Shown: positions 24,163 through 35,953 of the stretch, one piece after another
Position numbering within the stretch: the first letter of the stretch is position 1
How the letters are laid out: each line of letters starts with the position of its first letter
Source: Protonemura montana
Lineage: Eukaryota > Arthropoda > Insecta > Plecoptera > Nemouridae
Length of the DNA stretch: 64,000 nucleotides
Reading direction: 5' to 3'
NCBI GenBank assembly: GCA_947568835.1
Contig: OX387610.1
Location: 17,159,050 to 17,223,049 of the forward strand
The notes under the pieces: generated by a model
Databases searched by the model: none
Seen by the model: only the letters and a program-made list of their open reading frames with translations
Told to the model about the DNA's origin: nothing
Position numbers and translations under genes: made by a program

Positions 24163-27100
24163 GACTATTTGCCACGCTAGCCAGAGGCTCCAGACACTCT
24201 GCCACGCTAGCTAGACGCTCCAGACACTCTGCCTCGCTAGCCAGGCACTCCAGACACTCTGATTCGCTACCCAGACGTTCCAGACACTTTGCCTCGCTAC
24301 CCAGACAATCCAGACTATCTGCAACGCTAGCAAGAGGCTCCAGACACTCTGCCACGCAAGCTAGACGCTCCAGACACTCTGCCTTGCTACCCAGAATCTC
24401 AAGACACTCTGCCACGCTAGCCAGTGGGTCCAGCCACTCTGCCACGCTAGCTAGACGCTCCAGGCACTTGCCTCGCTACTTAGACGCTCCAGACACTCTG
24501 CCTCGCTAGCCAGCCGCTCCAGACACTCTACCACGCTAGCCAGACACTCCAGACACTCTACCACGCAAGCTAGACGCTCCAGGCACTCTGCCTCGCTAGC
24601 CAGGCGTTCCATACACTCTGGCTCGCTCCCATACGCTCCAGACTTTCTGCCACGCTAGCCAGTGGCTCCAGACTATCTGCCACGCTAGCCAGAGGCTGCA
24701 GACACTCTGCAATGCTAGCCAGACGCTCCAGACACTCTGCCACGCTAGCCAGAGGCTGAAGACACTCTGCAATGCTAGCCAGGCGCTCCAGACACTCTGC
24801 CTCGCTAGCCAGCCGCTCCAGACACTCTGCCATGCTAGCCAGACGCTTCAGACACTCTGGCTAGCAACCCAGACTCTCCAGACACTCTGCCTCGCTAGCC
24901 AGGCGCTCCAGACACTCTGCCACGCTAGCCAGACGCTCCAGACACTCTGATTCGCTACCCAGACGTTCAAGACACTTTGCCTCGCTCCCCAGACGCTCCA
25001 GACACTCTGCCTCGTTAGCCAGGCGCTTTAGAAGCTCTGCCTCGCTAGCCAGGCGCTCCAGACACTCTGCCATTCTAGCCAGACGCTCCAGACTATCTGC
25101 TACGCTAGCCAGAGGCTCCAGACACTCTGCCACGCTAGATAGACGCTCCAGACACTCTGCCTTGCTACCCAGAATCTCCAGACACTCTGCCTCGCTAGCC
25201 AGGCGCTCCAGACACTCTGCCTCGCTACCCAGACGCTTTAGACTATCTGCAACGCTAGCCAGTGGCTCAAGACACTCTGCCACGCTAGCTAGACGCTCCA
25301 GGCACTCTGCCTCGCTACTTAGACGCTCCAGAAACTCTGCCTCACTAGCCAGGCACTCCAGACACTCTGGCTCGCTACCCAGACGATCCAGACACTCTGC
25401 CTCCCTAGCCAGCCGCTCCAGACACTCTGCCATGCTAGCCAGAGATTTCAGACACTCTGCTACGCTAGCTAGACGCTCCAGACACTCTGCCACGCTAGCT
25501 AGACGCTCCAGACACTCTGCCTTGCTACTAAGACCCTCCAGACACTCTGCCTCGCTAGCCAGGCGCTCCAGACACTCTTCCTCGCTACCCAGACGCTCCA
25601 GACTATTTGCCACGCTAGCCAGAGGCTCCAGACACTCTGCCACGCTAGCCAGACGCTCCAGACACTCTGCCTCGCTAGCCAGGCGCTCCAGACACTCTGC
25701 CTCGCTATCCAGACGCTCCAGACACTCTGCCTCGCTAGCCAGCCTCTCCAGACACTCTGCAATGCTAGCCAGACGCTCCAGACTTTCTGCCACGCTAGCC
25801 AGAGGTTTTAGACACTCTGCTACGCTAGCTAGACGCTCCAGACACTCTGCCTTGCTACCCAGACCCTCCAGACACTCTGCCTTGCTACCCAGACCCTCCA
25901 GACACTCTGCCTCGCTAGCCAGGCGCTCCAGACACGCTTCCTCGCTACCCAGACGCTCCAGACTATCAGCCACGCTAGCCAGTGGCTCCAGATTATCTGC
26001 CACGCTAGCCAGACGCTCCAGACACTCTGCCTCGCTAGCCAGACGCTCCAGACTTTCTGCCACGCTAGCCAGAGGTTTTAGACACTCTGCTACGCTAGCT
26101 AGACGCTCCAGACACTCTGCGTCGCTAGCTTGACGCTCCAGACACTCTGCCTTGCTACCCAGACCCTCCAGACACTCTGTTCCGCTAGCCTGGCGCTCCA
26201 GACACTCTGCCTCGCGACCCAGACGCTCCAGACACTCTGCCTCGCTACCCAGACGCTCCAGACTATCTGCTACGCTAGCCAAAGGCCCCAGACACTCTGC
26301 CACGCTAGCTAGACGCTCCAGACACTCTGCCTCGCTAGCCAGGCGCTCCAGACACTCTGCCTCGCTACCAAGACTCTCTAGACACTCTGCCTCGCTAGCC
26401 AGCCGCTTCAGACACTCTGCTACGCTACCCTGACGCTCCAGACTATCAGCCACGCTAGCCAGTGGCTCCAGATTATCTGCCACGCTAGCCAGAGGCTCCA
26501 GACACTCTGCCACGCTAGCTAGACGCTCCAGACACTCTGCCTCCCTAGCCAGACGCTCCAGACTTTCTTCCACGCTAGCCAGAGGTTTCAGACACTCTGC
26601 TACGCTAGCTTAACGCTCCAGACTTTCTGCTACGCTAGCCAGACGCTCAAGACACTATGCCACGCTAGCTTGACGCCTCAGACACTCTGCCTTGCTACCC
26701 AGACCCTCCAGACACTCTGCCTGCTACCCAGACGCTCCAGACACTCTGCCTCGCTAGCCAGGCGCTCCAGACACTCTGCCACGCTAGCTAGACGCTCCAG
26801 GCACTCTGCCTCGCTACTAAGACGCTCCAGACACTCTGCCTCGCTAGCCAGCCGCTCCAGACACTCTACCACGCTAGCCAGACACTCCAGACACTCTACC
26901 ACGCAAGCTAGACGCTCCAGGCACTCTGCCTCGCTACTTGGACGCTCCAGACACTCTGCCTCGCTAGCCAGGCGCTTCAGACACTCTGCCTCGCTACTCA
27001 GACTCTCCAGACACTCTGCCTCGCTACTCAGACTCTCCAGACACTCTGCCTCGCTAGCCAGGCGCTCCAGACACTCTGCCACGCTACCCAGACTCTCCAG

Positions 27101-27699
27101 ACACTCTGCCTCGCTAGCCAGGCGCTCCAGACACTCTGCCATGCTAGCCAGACGCTTCAGACACTCTGGCTAGCTACCCAGACTCTCCAGACTCTCTGCC
27201 TCGCTAGCCAGGCGCTCCAGACACTCTGCCACGCTAGCCAGACGCTCCAGACACTCTGATTCGCTACCCAGACGTTCAAGACACTTTGCCTCGCTCCTGA
27301 GACGCTCCAGACACTCTGCCTCGTTAGCCAGGCGCTTCAGAAGCTCTGCCTCGCTAGCCAGGCGCTCCAGACACTCTGCCATTCTAGCCAGACGCTCCAG
27401 ACTATCTGCTACGCTAGCCAGAGGCTCCAGACACTCTGCCACGCTAGTTAGTGGCTCCAGCCACTCTGCCAGGCTAGCTCGACGCTCCAGGCACTCTGCC
27501 TCGCTACTTAGACGCTCCAGACACTCTGCCTCGCTAGCCATGCGCTTCAGACACTCTGGCTGGCAACCCAGACGCTCCAGACACACTGCCTCGCTAGCCA
27601 GTGGCTCCAGAATATCTGCCACGCTAGCCAGAGGCTGCAGACACTCTGCAATGCTAGCCAGACGCTCCAGACACTCTGCCACGCTAGCCAGAGGCTCCA
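24163..27699. repeat. M copy 2 (3,537-bp tandem unit)
   Basis: The following segment repeats this one at an offset of 3,537 bp (118 units minus 3 nt). The 1-nt deletions are at 24,465, about 24,625 and 26,720. The two copies share diagnostic changes absent from copies 1 and 4, such as GTGGGTCCAGCC (24,424) and CTTTCTTCCACGC (26,564). The minus strand has a 570-codon open run at 24,861-26,573. Confidence 0.8.
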
Positions 27700-30620
27700 G
27701 ACTATTTGCCACGCTAGCCAGAGGCTCCAGACACTCTGCCACGCTAGCTAGACGCTCCAGACACTCTGCCTCGCTAGCCAGGCACTCCAGACACTCTGAT
27801 TCGCTACCCAGACGTTCCAGACACTTTGCCTCGCTACCCAGACAATCCAGACTATCTGCAACGCTAGCAAGAGGCTCCAGACACTCTGCCACGCAAGCTA
27901 GACGCTCCAGACACTCTGCCTTGCTACCCAGAATCTCAAGACACTCTGCCACGCTAGCCAGTGGGTCCAGCCACTCTGCCACGCTAGCTAGACGCTCCAG
28001 GCACTTGCCTCGCTACTTAGACGCTCCAGACACTCTGCCTCGCTAGCCAGCCGCTCCAGACACTCTACCACGCTAGCCAGACACTCCAGACACTCTACCA
28101 CGCAAGCTAGACGCTCCAGGCACTCTGCCTCGCTAGCCAGGCGTTCCATACACTCTGGCTCGCTCCCATACGCTCCAGACTTTCTGCCACGCTAGCCAGT
28201 GGCTCCAGACTATCTGCCACGCTAGCCAGAGGCTGCAGACACTCTGCAATGCTAGCCAGACGCTCCAGACACTCTGCCACGCTAGCCAGAGGCTGAAGAC
28301 ACTCTGCAATGCTAGCCAGGCGCTCCAGACACTCTGCCTCGCTAGCCAGCCGCTCCAGACACTCTGCCATGCTAGCCAGACGCTTCAGACACTCTGGCTA
28401 GCAACCCAGACTCTCCAGACACTCTGCCTCGCTAGCCAGGCGCTCCAGACACTCTGCCACGCTAGCCAGACGCTCCAGACACTCTGATTCGCTACCCAGA
28501 CGTTCAAGACACTTTGCCTCGCTCCCCAGACGCTCCAGACACTCTGCCTCGTTAGCCAGGCGCTTTAGAAGCTCTGCCTCGCTAGCCAGGCGCTCCAGAC
28601 ACTCTGCCATTCTAGCCAGACGCTCCAGACTATCTGCTACGCTAGCCAGAGGCTCCAGACACTCTGCCACGCTAGATAGACGCTCCAGACACTCTGCCTT
28701 GCTACCCAGAATCTCCAGACACTCTGCCTCGCTAGCCAGGCGCTCCAGACACTCTGCCTCGCTACCCAGACGCTTTAGACTATCTGCAACGCTAGCCAGT
28801 GGCTCAAGACACTCTGCCACGCTAGCTAGACGCTCCAGGCACTCTGCCTCGCTACTTAGACGCTCCAGAAACTCTGCCTCACTAGCCAGGCACTCCAGAC
28901 ACTCTGGCTCGCTACCCAGACGATCCAGACACTCTGCCTCCCTAGCCAGCCGCTCCAGACACTCTGCCATGCTAGCCAGAGATTTCAGACACTCTGCTAC
29001 GCTAGCTAGACGCTCCAGACACTCTGCCACGCTAGCTAGACGCTCCAGACACTCTGCCTTGCTACTAAGACCCTCCAGACACTCTGCCTCGCTAGCCAGG
29101 CGCTCCAGACACTCTTCCTCGCTACCCAGACGCTCCAGACTATTTGCCACGCTAGCCAGAGGCTCCAGACACTCTGCCACGCTAGCCAGACGCTCCAGAC
29201 ACTCTGCCTCGCTAGCCAGGCGCTCCAGACACTCTGCCTCGCTATCCAGACGCTCCAGACACTCTGCCTCGCTAGCCAGCCTCTCCAGACACTCTGCAAT
29301 GCTAGCCAGACGCTCCAGACTTTCTGCCACGCTAGCCAGAGGTTTTAGACACTCTGCTACGCTAGCTAGACGCTCCAGACACTCTGCCTTGCTACCCAGA
29401 CCCTCCAGACACTCTGCCTTGCTACCCAGACCCTCCAGACACTCTGCCTCGCTAGCCAGGCGCTCCAGACACGCTTCCTCGCTACCCAGACGCTCCAGAC
29501 TATCAGCCACGCTAGCCAGTGGCTCCAGATTATCTGCCACGCTAGCCAGACGCTCCAGACACTCTGCCTCGCTAGCCAGACGCTCCAGACTTTCTGCCAC
29601 GCTAGCCAGAGGTTTTAGACACTCTGCTACGCTAGCTAGACGCTCCAGACACTCTGCGTCGCTAGCTTGACGCTCCAGACACTCTGCCTTGCTACCCAGA
29701 CCCTCCAGACACTCTGTTCCGCTAGCCTGGCGCTCCAGACACTCTGCCTCGCGACCCAGACGCTCCAGACACTCTGCCTCGCTACCCAGACGCTCCAGAC
29801 TATCTGCTACGCTAGCCAAAGGCCCCAGACACTCTGCCACGCTAGCTAGACGCTCCAGACACTCTGCCTCGCTAGCCAGGCGCTCCAGACACTCTGCCTC
29901 GCTACCAAGACTCTCTAGACACTCTGCCTCGCTAGCCAGCCGCTTCAGACACTCTGCTACGCTACCCTGACGCTCCAGACTATCAGCCACGCTAGCCAGT
30001 GGCTCCAGATTATCTGCCACGCTAGCCAGAGGCTCCAGACACTCTGCCACGCTAGCTAGACGCTCCAGACACTCTGCCTCCCTAGCCAGACGCTCCAGAC
30101 TTTCTTCCACGCTAGCCAGAGGTTTCAGACACTCTGCTACGCTAGCTTAACGCTCCAGACTTTCTGCTACGCTAGCCAGACGCTCAAGACACTATGCCAC
30201 GCTAGCTTGACGCCTCAGACACTCTGCCTTGCTACCCAGACCCTCCAGACACTCTGCCTGCTACCCAGACGCTCCAGACACTCTGCCTCGCTAGCCAGGC
30301 GCTCCAGACACTCTGCCACGCTAGCTAGACGCTCCAGGCACTCTGCCTCGCTACTAAGACGCTCCAGACACTCTGCCTCGCTAGCCAGCCGCTCCAGACA
30401 CTCTACCACGCTAGCCAGACACTCCAGACACTCTACCACGCAAGCTAGACGCTCCAGGCACTCTGCCTCGCTACTTGGACGCTCCAGACACTCTGCCTCG
30501 CTAGCCAGGCGCTCCAGACACTCTGCCACGCTACCCAGACTCTCCAGACACTCTGCCTCGCTAGCCAGGCGCTCCAGACACTCTGCCATGCTAGCCAGAC
30601 GCTTCAGACACTCTGGCTAG
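27700..30620. repeat. M copy 3 (tandem partner of copy 2)
   Basis: Matches copy 2 at +3,537 up to about 30,487, then lacks 90 bp (three units, the TACTCAGACTCTCC pair and a neighbour) that copy 2 has at about 26,971-27,060. Deletions are at 28,002, about 28,162 and 30,257. The minus open run 28,398-30,110 is 570 codons, like copy 2. Confidence 0.8.
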
Positions 30621-30657
30621 CTACCCAGACTCTCCAGACTCTCTGCCTCGCTAGCCA

Positions 30658-33600
30658 GGCGCTCCAGACACTCTGCCACGCTAGCCAGACGCTCCAGACA
30701 CTCTGATTCGCTACCCAGACGTTCAAGACACTTTGCCTCGCTCCTGAGACGCTCCAGACACTCTGCCTCGTTAGCCAGGCGCTTCAGAAGCTCTGCCTCG
30801 CTAGCCAGGCGCTCCAGACACTCTGCCATTCTAGCCAGACGCTCCAGACTATCTGCTACGCTAGCCAGAGGCTCCAGACACTCTGCCACGCTAGTTAGTG
30901 GCTCCAGCCACTCTGCCAGGCTAGCTCGACGCTCCAGGCACTCTGCCTCGCTACTTAGACGCTCCAGACACTCTGCCTCGCTAGCCATGCGCTTCAGACA
31001 CTCTGGCTGGCAACCCAGACGCTCCAGACACACTGCCTCGCTAGCCAGTGGCTCCAGAATATCTGCCACGCTAGCCAGAGGCTGCAGACACTCTGCAATG
31101 CTAGCCAGACGCTCCAGACACTCTGCCACGCTAGCCAGAGGCTGAAGACACTCTGCAATGCTAGCCAGACGCTCCAGACACTCTGCCACGCTAGCTAGAC
31201 GCTCCAGACACTCTGCCTTGCTACCCAGAATCTCAAGACACTCTGCCACGCTAGCCAGTGGCTCCAGCCACTCTGCCACGCTAGCTAGACGCTCCAGGCA
31301 CTTGCCTCGCTACTTAGACGCTCCAGACACTCTGCCTCGCTAGCCAGCCGCTCCAGACACTCTACCACGCTAGCCAGACACTCCAGACACTCTACCACGC
31401 AAGCTAGACGCTCCAGGCACTCTGCCTCGCTAGCCAGGCGTTCCATACACTCTGGCTCGCTCCCATACGCTCCAGACTTTCTGCCACGCTAGCCAGTGGC
31501 TCCAGACTATCTGCCACGCTAGCCAGAGGCTGCAGACACTCTGCAATGCTAGCCAGACGCTCCAGACACTCTGTTACGCTAGCCAGAGGCTAGAGACACT
31601 CTGCAATGCTAGCCAGGCGCTCCAGACACTCTGCCTCGCTAGCCAGCCGCTCCAGACACTCTGCCATGCTAGCCAGACGCTTCAGACACTCTGGCTAGCA
31701 ACCCAGACTCTCCAGACACTCTGCCTCGCTAGCCAGGCGCTCCAGACACTCTGCCACGCTAGCCAGACGCTCCAGACACTCTGATTCGCTACCCAGACGT
31801 TCAAGACACTTTGCCTCGCTCCCCAGACGCTCTAGACACTCTGCCTCGTTAGCCAGGCGCTTTAGAAGCTCTGCCTCGCTAGCCAGGCGCTCCAGACACT
31901 CTGCCATTCTAGCCAGACGCTCCAGACTATCTGCTACGCTAGCCAGAGGCTCCAGACACTCTGCCACGCTAGATAGACGCTCCAGACACTCTGCCTTGCT
32001 ACCCAGAATCTCCAGACACTCTGCCTCGCTAGCCAGGCGCTCCAGACACTCTGCCTCGCTACCCAGACGCTTTAGACTATCTGCAACGCTAGCCAGTGGC
32101 TCAAGACACTCTGCCACGCTAGCTAGACGCTCCAGGCACTCTGCCTCGCTACTTAGACGCTCCAGAAACTCTGCCTCACTAGCCAGGCACTCCAGACACT
32201 CTGGCTCGCTACCCAGACGATCCAGACACTCTGCCTCCCTAGCCAGCCGCTCCAGACACTCTGCCATGCTAGCCAGAGATTTCAGACACTCTGCTACGCT
32301 AGCTAGACGCTCCAGACACTCTGCCACGCTAGCTAGACGCTCCAGACACTCTGCCTTGCTACTAAGACCCTCCAGACACTCTGCCTCGCTAGCCAGGCGC
32401 TCCAGACACTCTTCCTCGCTACCCAGACGCTCCAGACTATTTGCCACGCTAGCCAGAGGCTCCAGACACTCTGCCACGCTAGCCAGACGCTCCAGACACT
32501 CTGCCTCGCTAGCCAGGCGCTCCAGACACTCTGCCTCGCTATCCAGACGCTCCAGACACTCTGCCTCGCTAGCCAGCCTCTCCAGACACTCTGCAATGCT
32601 AGCCAGACGCTCCAGACTTTCTGCCACGCTAGCCAGAGGTTTTAGACACTCTGCTACGCTAGCTAGACGCTCCAGACACTCTGCCTTGCTACCCAGACCC
32701 TCCAGACACTCTGCCTTGCTACCCAGACCCTCCAGACACTCTGCCTCGCTAGCCAGGCGCTCCAGACACGCTGCCTCGCTACCCAGACGCTCCAGACTAT
32801 CAGCCACGCTAGCCAGTGGCTCCAGATTATCTGCCACGCTAGCCAGACGCTCCAGACACTCTGCCTCGCTAGCCAGACGCTCCAGACTTTCTGCCACGCT
32901 AGCCAGAGGTTTTAGACACTCTGCTACGCTAGCTAGACGCTCCAGACACTCTGCGTCGCTAGCTTGACGCTCCAGACACTCTGCCTTGCTACCCAGACCC
33001 TCCAGACACTCTGTTCCGCTAGCCTGGCGCTCCAGACACTCTGCCTCGCGACCCAGACGCTCCAGACACTCTGCCTCGCTACCCAGACGCTCCAGACTAT
33101 CTGCTACGCTAGCCAAAGGCCCCAGACACTCTGCCACGCTAGCTAGACGCTCCAGACACTCTGCCTCGCTAGCCAGGCGCTCCAGACACTCTGCCTCGCT
33201 ACCAAGACTCTCTAGACACTCTGCCTCGCTAGCCAGCCGCTTCAGACACTCTGCTACGCTACCCTGACGCTCCAGACTATCAGCCACGCTAGCCAGTGGC
33301 TCCAGATTATCTGCCACGCTAGCCAGAGGCTCCAGACACTCTGCCACGCTAGCTAGACGCTCCAGACACTCTGCCTCCCTAGCCAGACGCTCCAGACTTT
33401 CTGCCACGCTAGCCAGAGGTTTCAGACACTCTGCTACGCTAGCTTAACGCTCCACACTTTCTGCTACGCTAGCCAGACGCTCAAGACACTATGCCACGCT
33501 AGCTTGACGCCTCAGACACTCTGCCTTGCTACCCAGACCCTCCAGACACTCTGCCTGCTACCCAGACGCTCCAGACACTCTGCCTCGCTAGCCAGGCGCT

Positions 33601-34228
33601 CCAGACACTCTGCCACGCTAGCTAGACGCTCCAGGCACTCTGCCTCGCTACTTAGACGCTCCAGACACTCTGCCTCGCTAGCCAGCCGCTCCAGACACTC
33701 TACCACGCTAGCCAGACACTCCAGACACTCTACCACGCAAGCTAGACGCTCCAGGCACTCTGCCTCGCTACTTGGACGCTCCAGACACTCTGCCTCGCTA
33801 GCCAGGCGCTTCAGACACTCTGCCTCGCTACTCAGACTCTCCAGACACTCTGCCTCGCTACTCAGACTCTCCAGACACTCTGCCTCGCTAGTTAGGCGCT
33901 CCAGACACTCTGCCACGCTACCCAGACTCTCCAGACACTCTGCCTCGCTAGCCAGGCGCTCCAGACACTCTGCCATGCTAGCCAGACGCTTCAGACACTC
34001 TGGCTAGCTACCCAGACTCTCCAGACTCTCTGCCTCGCTAGCCAGGCGCTCCAGACACTCTGCCACGCTAGCCAGACGCTCCAGACACTCTGATTCGCTA
34101 CCCAGACGTTCAAGACACTTTGCCTCGCTCCTGAGACGCTCCAGACACTCTGCCTCGTTAGCCAGGCGCTTCAGAAGCTCTGCCTCGCTAGCCAGGCGCT
34201 CCAGACACTCTGCCATTCTAGCCAGACG
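30658..34228. repeat. M copy 4
   Basis: Adjacent to copy 3 but nearly identical to distant copy 1 at an offset of 15,678 bp. The 1-nt deletions are at 31,299, about 31,459 and 33,554. Matching to copy 1 ends near 34,227, where sequence changes to CCAGCCACTCTGCCAGG. After 33,554 the minus decapeptide frame stays in one phase to about 62,053. Confidence 0.8.
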
Positions 34229-35953
34229 CTCCAGCCACTCTGCCAGGCTAGCCAGGCGCTCCAGACACTCTGCCATGCTAGCCAGACGCTTCAGACACTC
34301 TGGCTAGCTACCCAGACTCTCCAGACTCTCTGCCTCGCTAGCCAGGCGCTCCAGACACTCTGCCACGCTAGCCAGACGCTCCAGACACTCTGATTCGCTA
34401 CCCAGACGTTCAAGACACTTTGCCTCGCTCCTGAGACGCTCCAGACACTCTGCCTCGTTAGCCAGGCGCTTCAGAAGCTCTGCCTCGCTAGCCAGAGGCT
34501 CCAGACACTCTGCCACGCTAGTTAGTGGCTCCAGCCACTCTGCCAGGCTAGCTCGACGCTCCAGGCACACTGCCTCGCTACTTAGACGCTCCAGACACTC
34601 TGCCTCGCTAGCCAGGCGCTTCAGACACTCTGGCTGGCAACCCAGACGCTCCAGACACACTGCCTCGCTAACCAGTGGCTCCAGAATATCTGCCACGCTA
34701 GCCAGAGGCTGCAGACACTCTGCAATGCTAGCCAGACGCTCCAGACACTCTGCCACGCTAGCCAGAGGCTGAAGACACTCTGCAATGCTAGCCAGACGCT
34801 CCAGACACTCTGCCACGCTAGCTAGACGCTCCAGACACTCTGATTCGCTACTTAGACGCTCCAGACACCTTGCCTCGCTACCCAGACACACCAGACACTC
34901 TGAGTCGCTAGCTAAACGCTCCAGACACTCTGCCTTGCTACCCAGACCCTCCAGACACTCTGTCTCGCTAGCCATGCGCTCCAGAATTTCTGCCTCGCTA
35001 CCCAGACGCTCCAGACTATCTGCCACGCTAGCCAGGGGCTCCAGACTATCTGCCACGCTAGCCAGAGGCTCCAGACACTCTGCCACGCTTGTTAGACAAT
35101 CCAGACTTTCTGCCTCGCTAGCCAGGCGCTCCAGACACTCTGCCTCGCTAGCCAGACGCTCCAGACACTCTGCCTCGTTAGCCAGGCGCTTCAGAAGCTC
35201 TGCCTCGCTAGCCAGGCGCTCCAGACACTCTGCCATTCTAGCCAGACGCTCCAGACTATCTGCTACGCTAGCCAGAGGCTCCAGACACTCTGCCACGCTA
35301 AATAGACGCTCCAGACACTCTGCCTTGCTACCCAGAATCTCCAGACACTCTGCCTCGCTAGCCAGGCGCTCCAGACACTCTGCCTCGCTACCCAGACGCT
35401 TTAGACTATCTGCCACGCTAGCCAGTGGCTCCAGACACTCTGCCACGCTAGCTAGACGCTCCAGGCACTCTGCCTCGCTACTTAGACGCTCCAGAAACTC
35501 TGCCTCACTAGCCAGGCACTCCAGACACTCTGGCTCGCTACCCAGACGATCCAGACACTCTGCCTCCCTAGCCAGCCGCTCCAGACACTCTGCCATGCTA
35601 GCCAGAGATTTCAGACACTCTGCTACGCTAGCTAGACGCTCCAGACACTCTGCCACGCTAGCTAGACGCTCTAGACACTCTGCCTTGCTACTTAGACCCT
35701 CCAGACACTCTGCCTCGCTAGCCAGGCGCTCCAGACACTCTGCCTCGCTACCCAGACGCTCCAGACTATTTGCCACGCTAGCCAGTGGCTCCAGACTATC
35801 TGCCACGCTAGCCAGAGGCTGCAGACACTCTGCAAAGCTAGCCAGACGCTCCAGACACTCTGCCACGCTAGCCAGAGGCTGAAGACACTCTGCAATGCTA
35901 GCCAGGCGCTCCAGACACTCTGCTTCGCTAGCCAGACGCTTCAGACACTCTGG

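Larger units (their letters stand above)
14980..34228. repeat. Middle domain: M higher-order repeat family
   Basis: Ordered variant strings repeat at multi-kilobase scale. Each complete M copy carries three 1-nt deletions relative to the 30-bp register: CACTTGCC for CACTCTGCC, GCTCCCATACG for GCTACCCAGACG, and CCTGCTACC for CCTCGCTACC. Positions of the first are 15,621, 24,465, 28,002 and 31,299. The third is also found in a hybrid copy at 22,073. Between the first and third deletions the long minus frame sits in a different phase from the flanking DNA, and across one copy the sum is -3, so phase returns. A left-type segment with X block 6 is embedded at about 18,550-21,000. Confidence 0.8.

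Noticed and set aside
14018-33407. Separate repeat-protein genes, one per 500-600-codon minus-strand run in the middle domain
   Set aside because: The runs lie in two different phases separated by 1-nt deletions and end at the same copied TAG unit. Their limits follow higher-order repeat borders, not gene signals.
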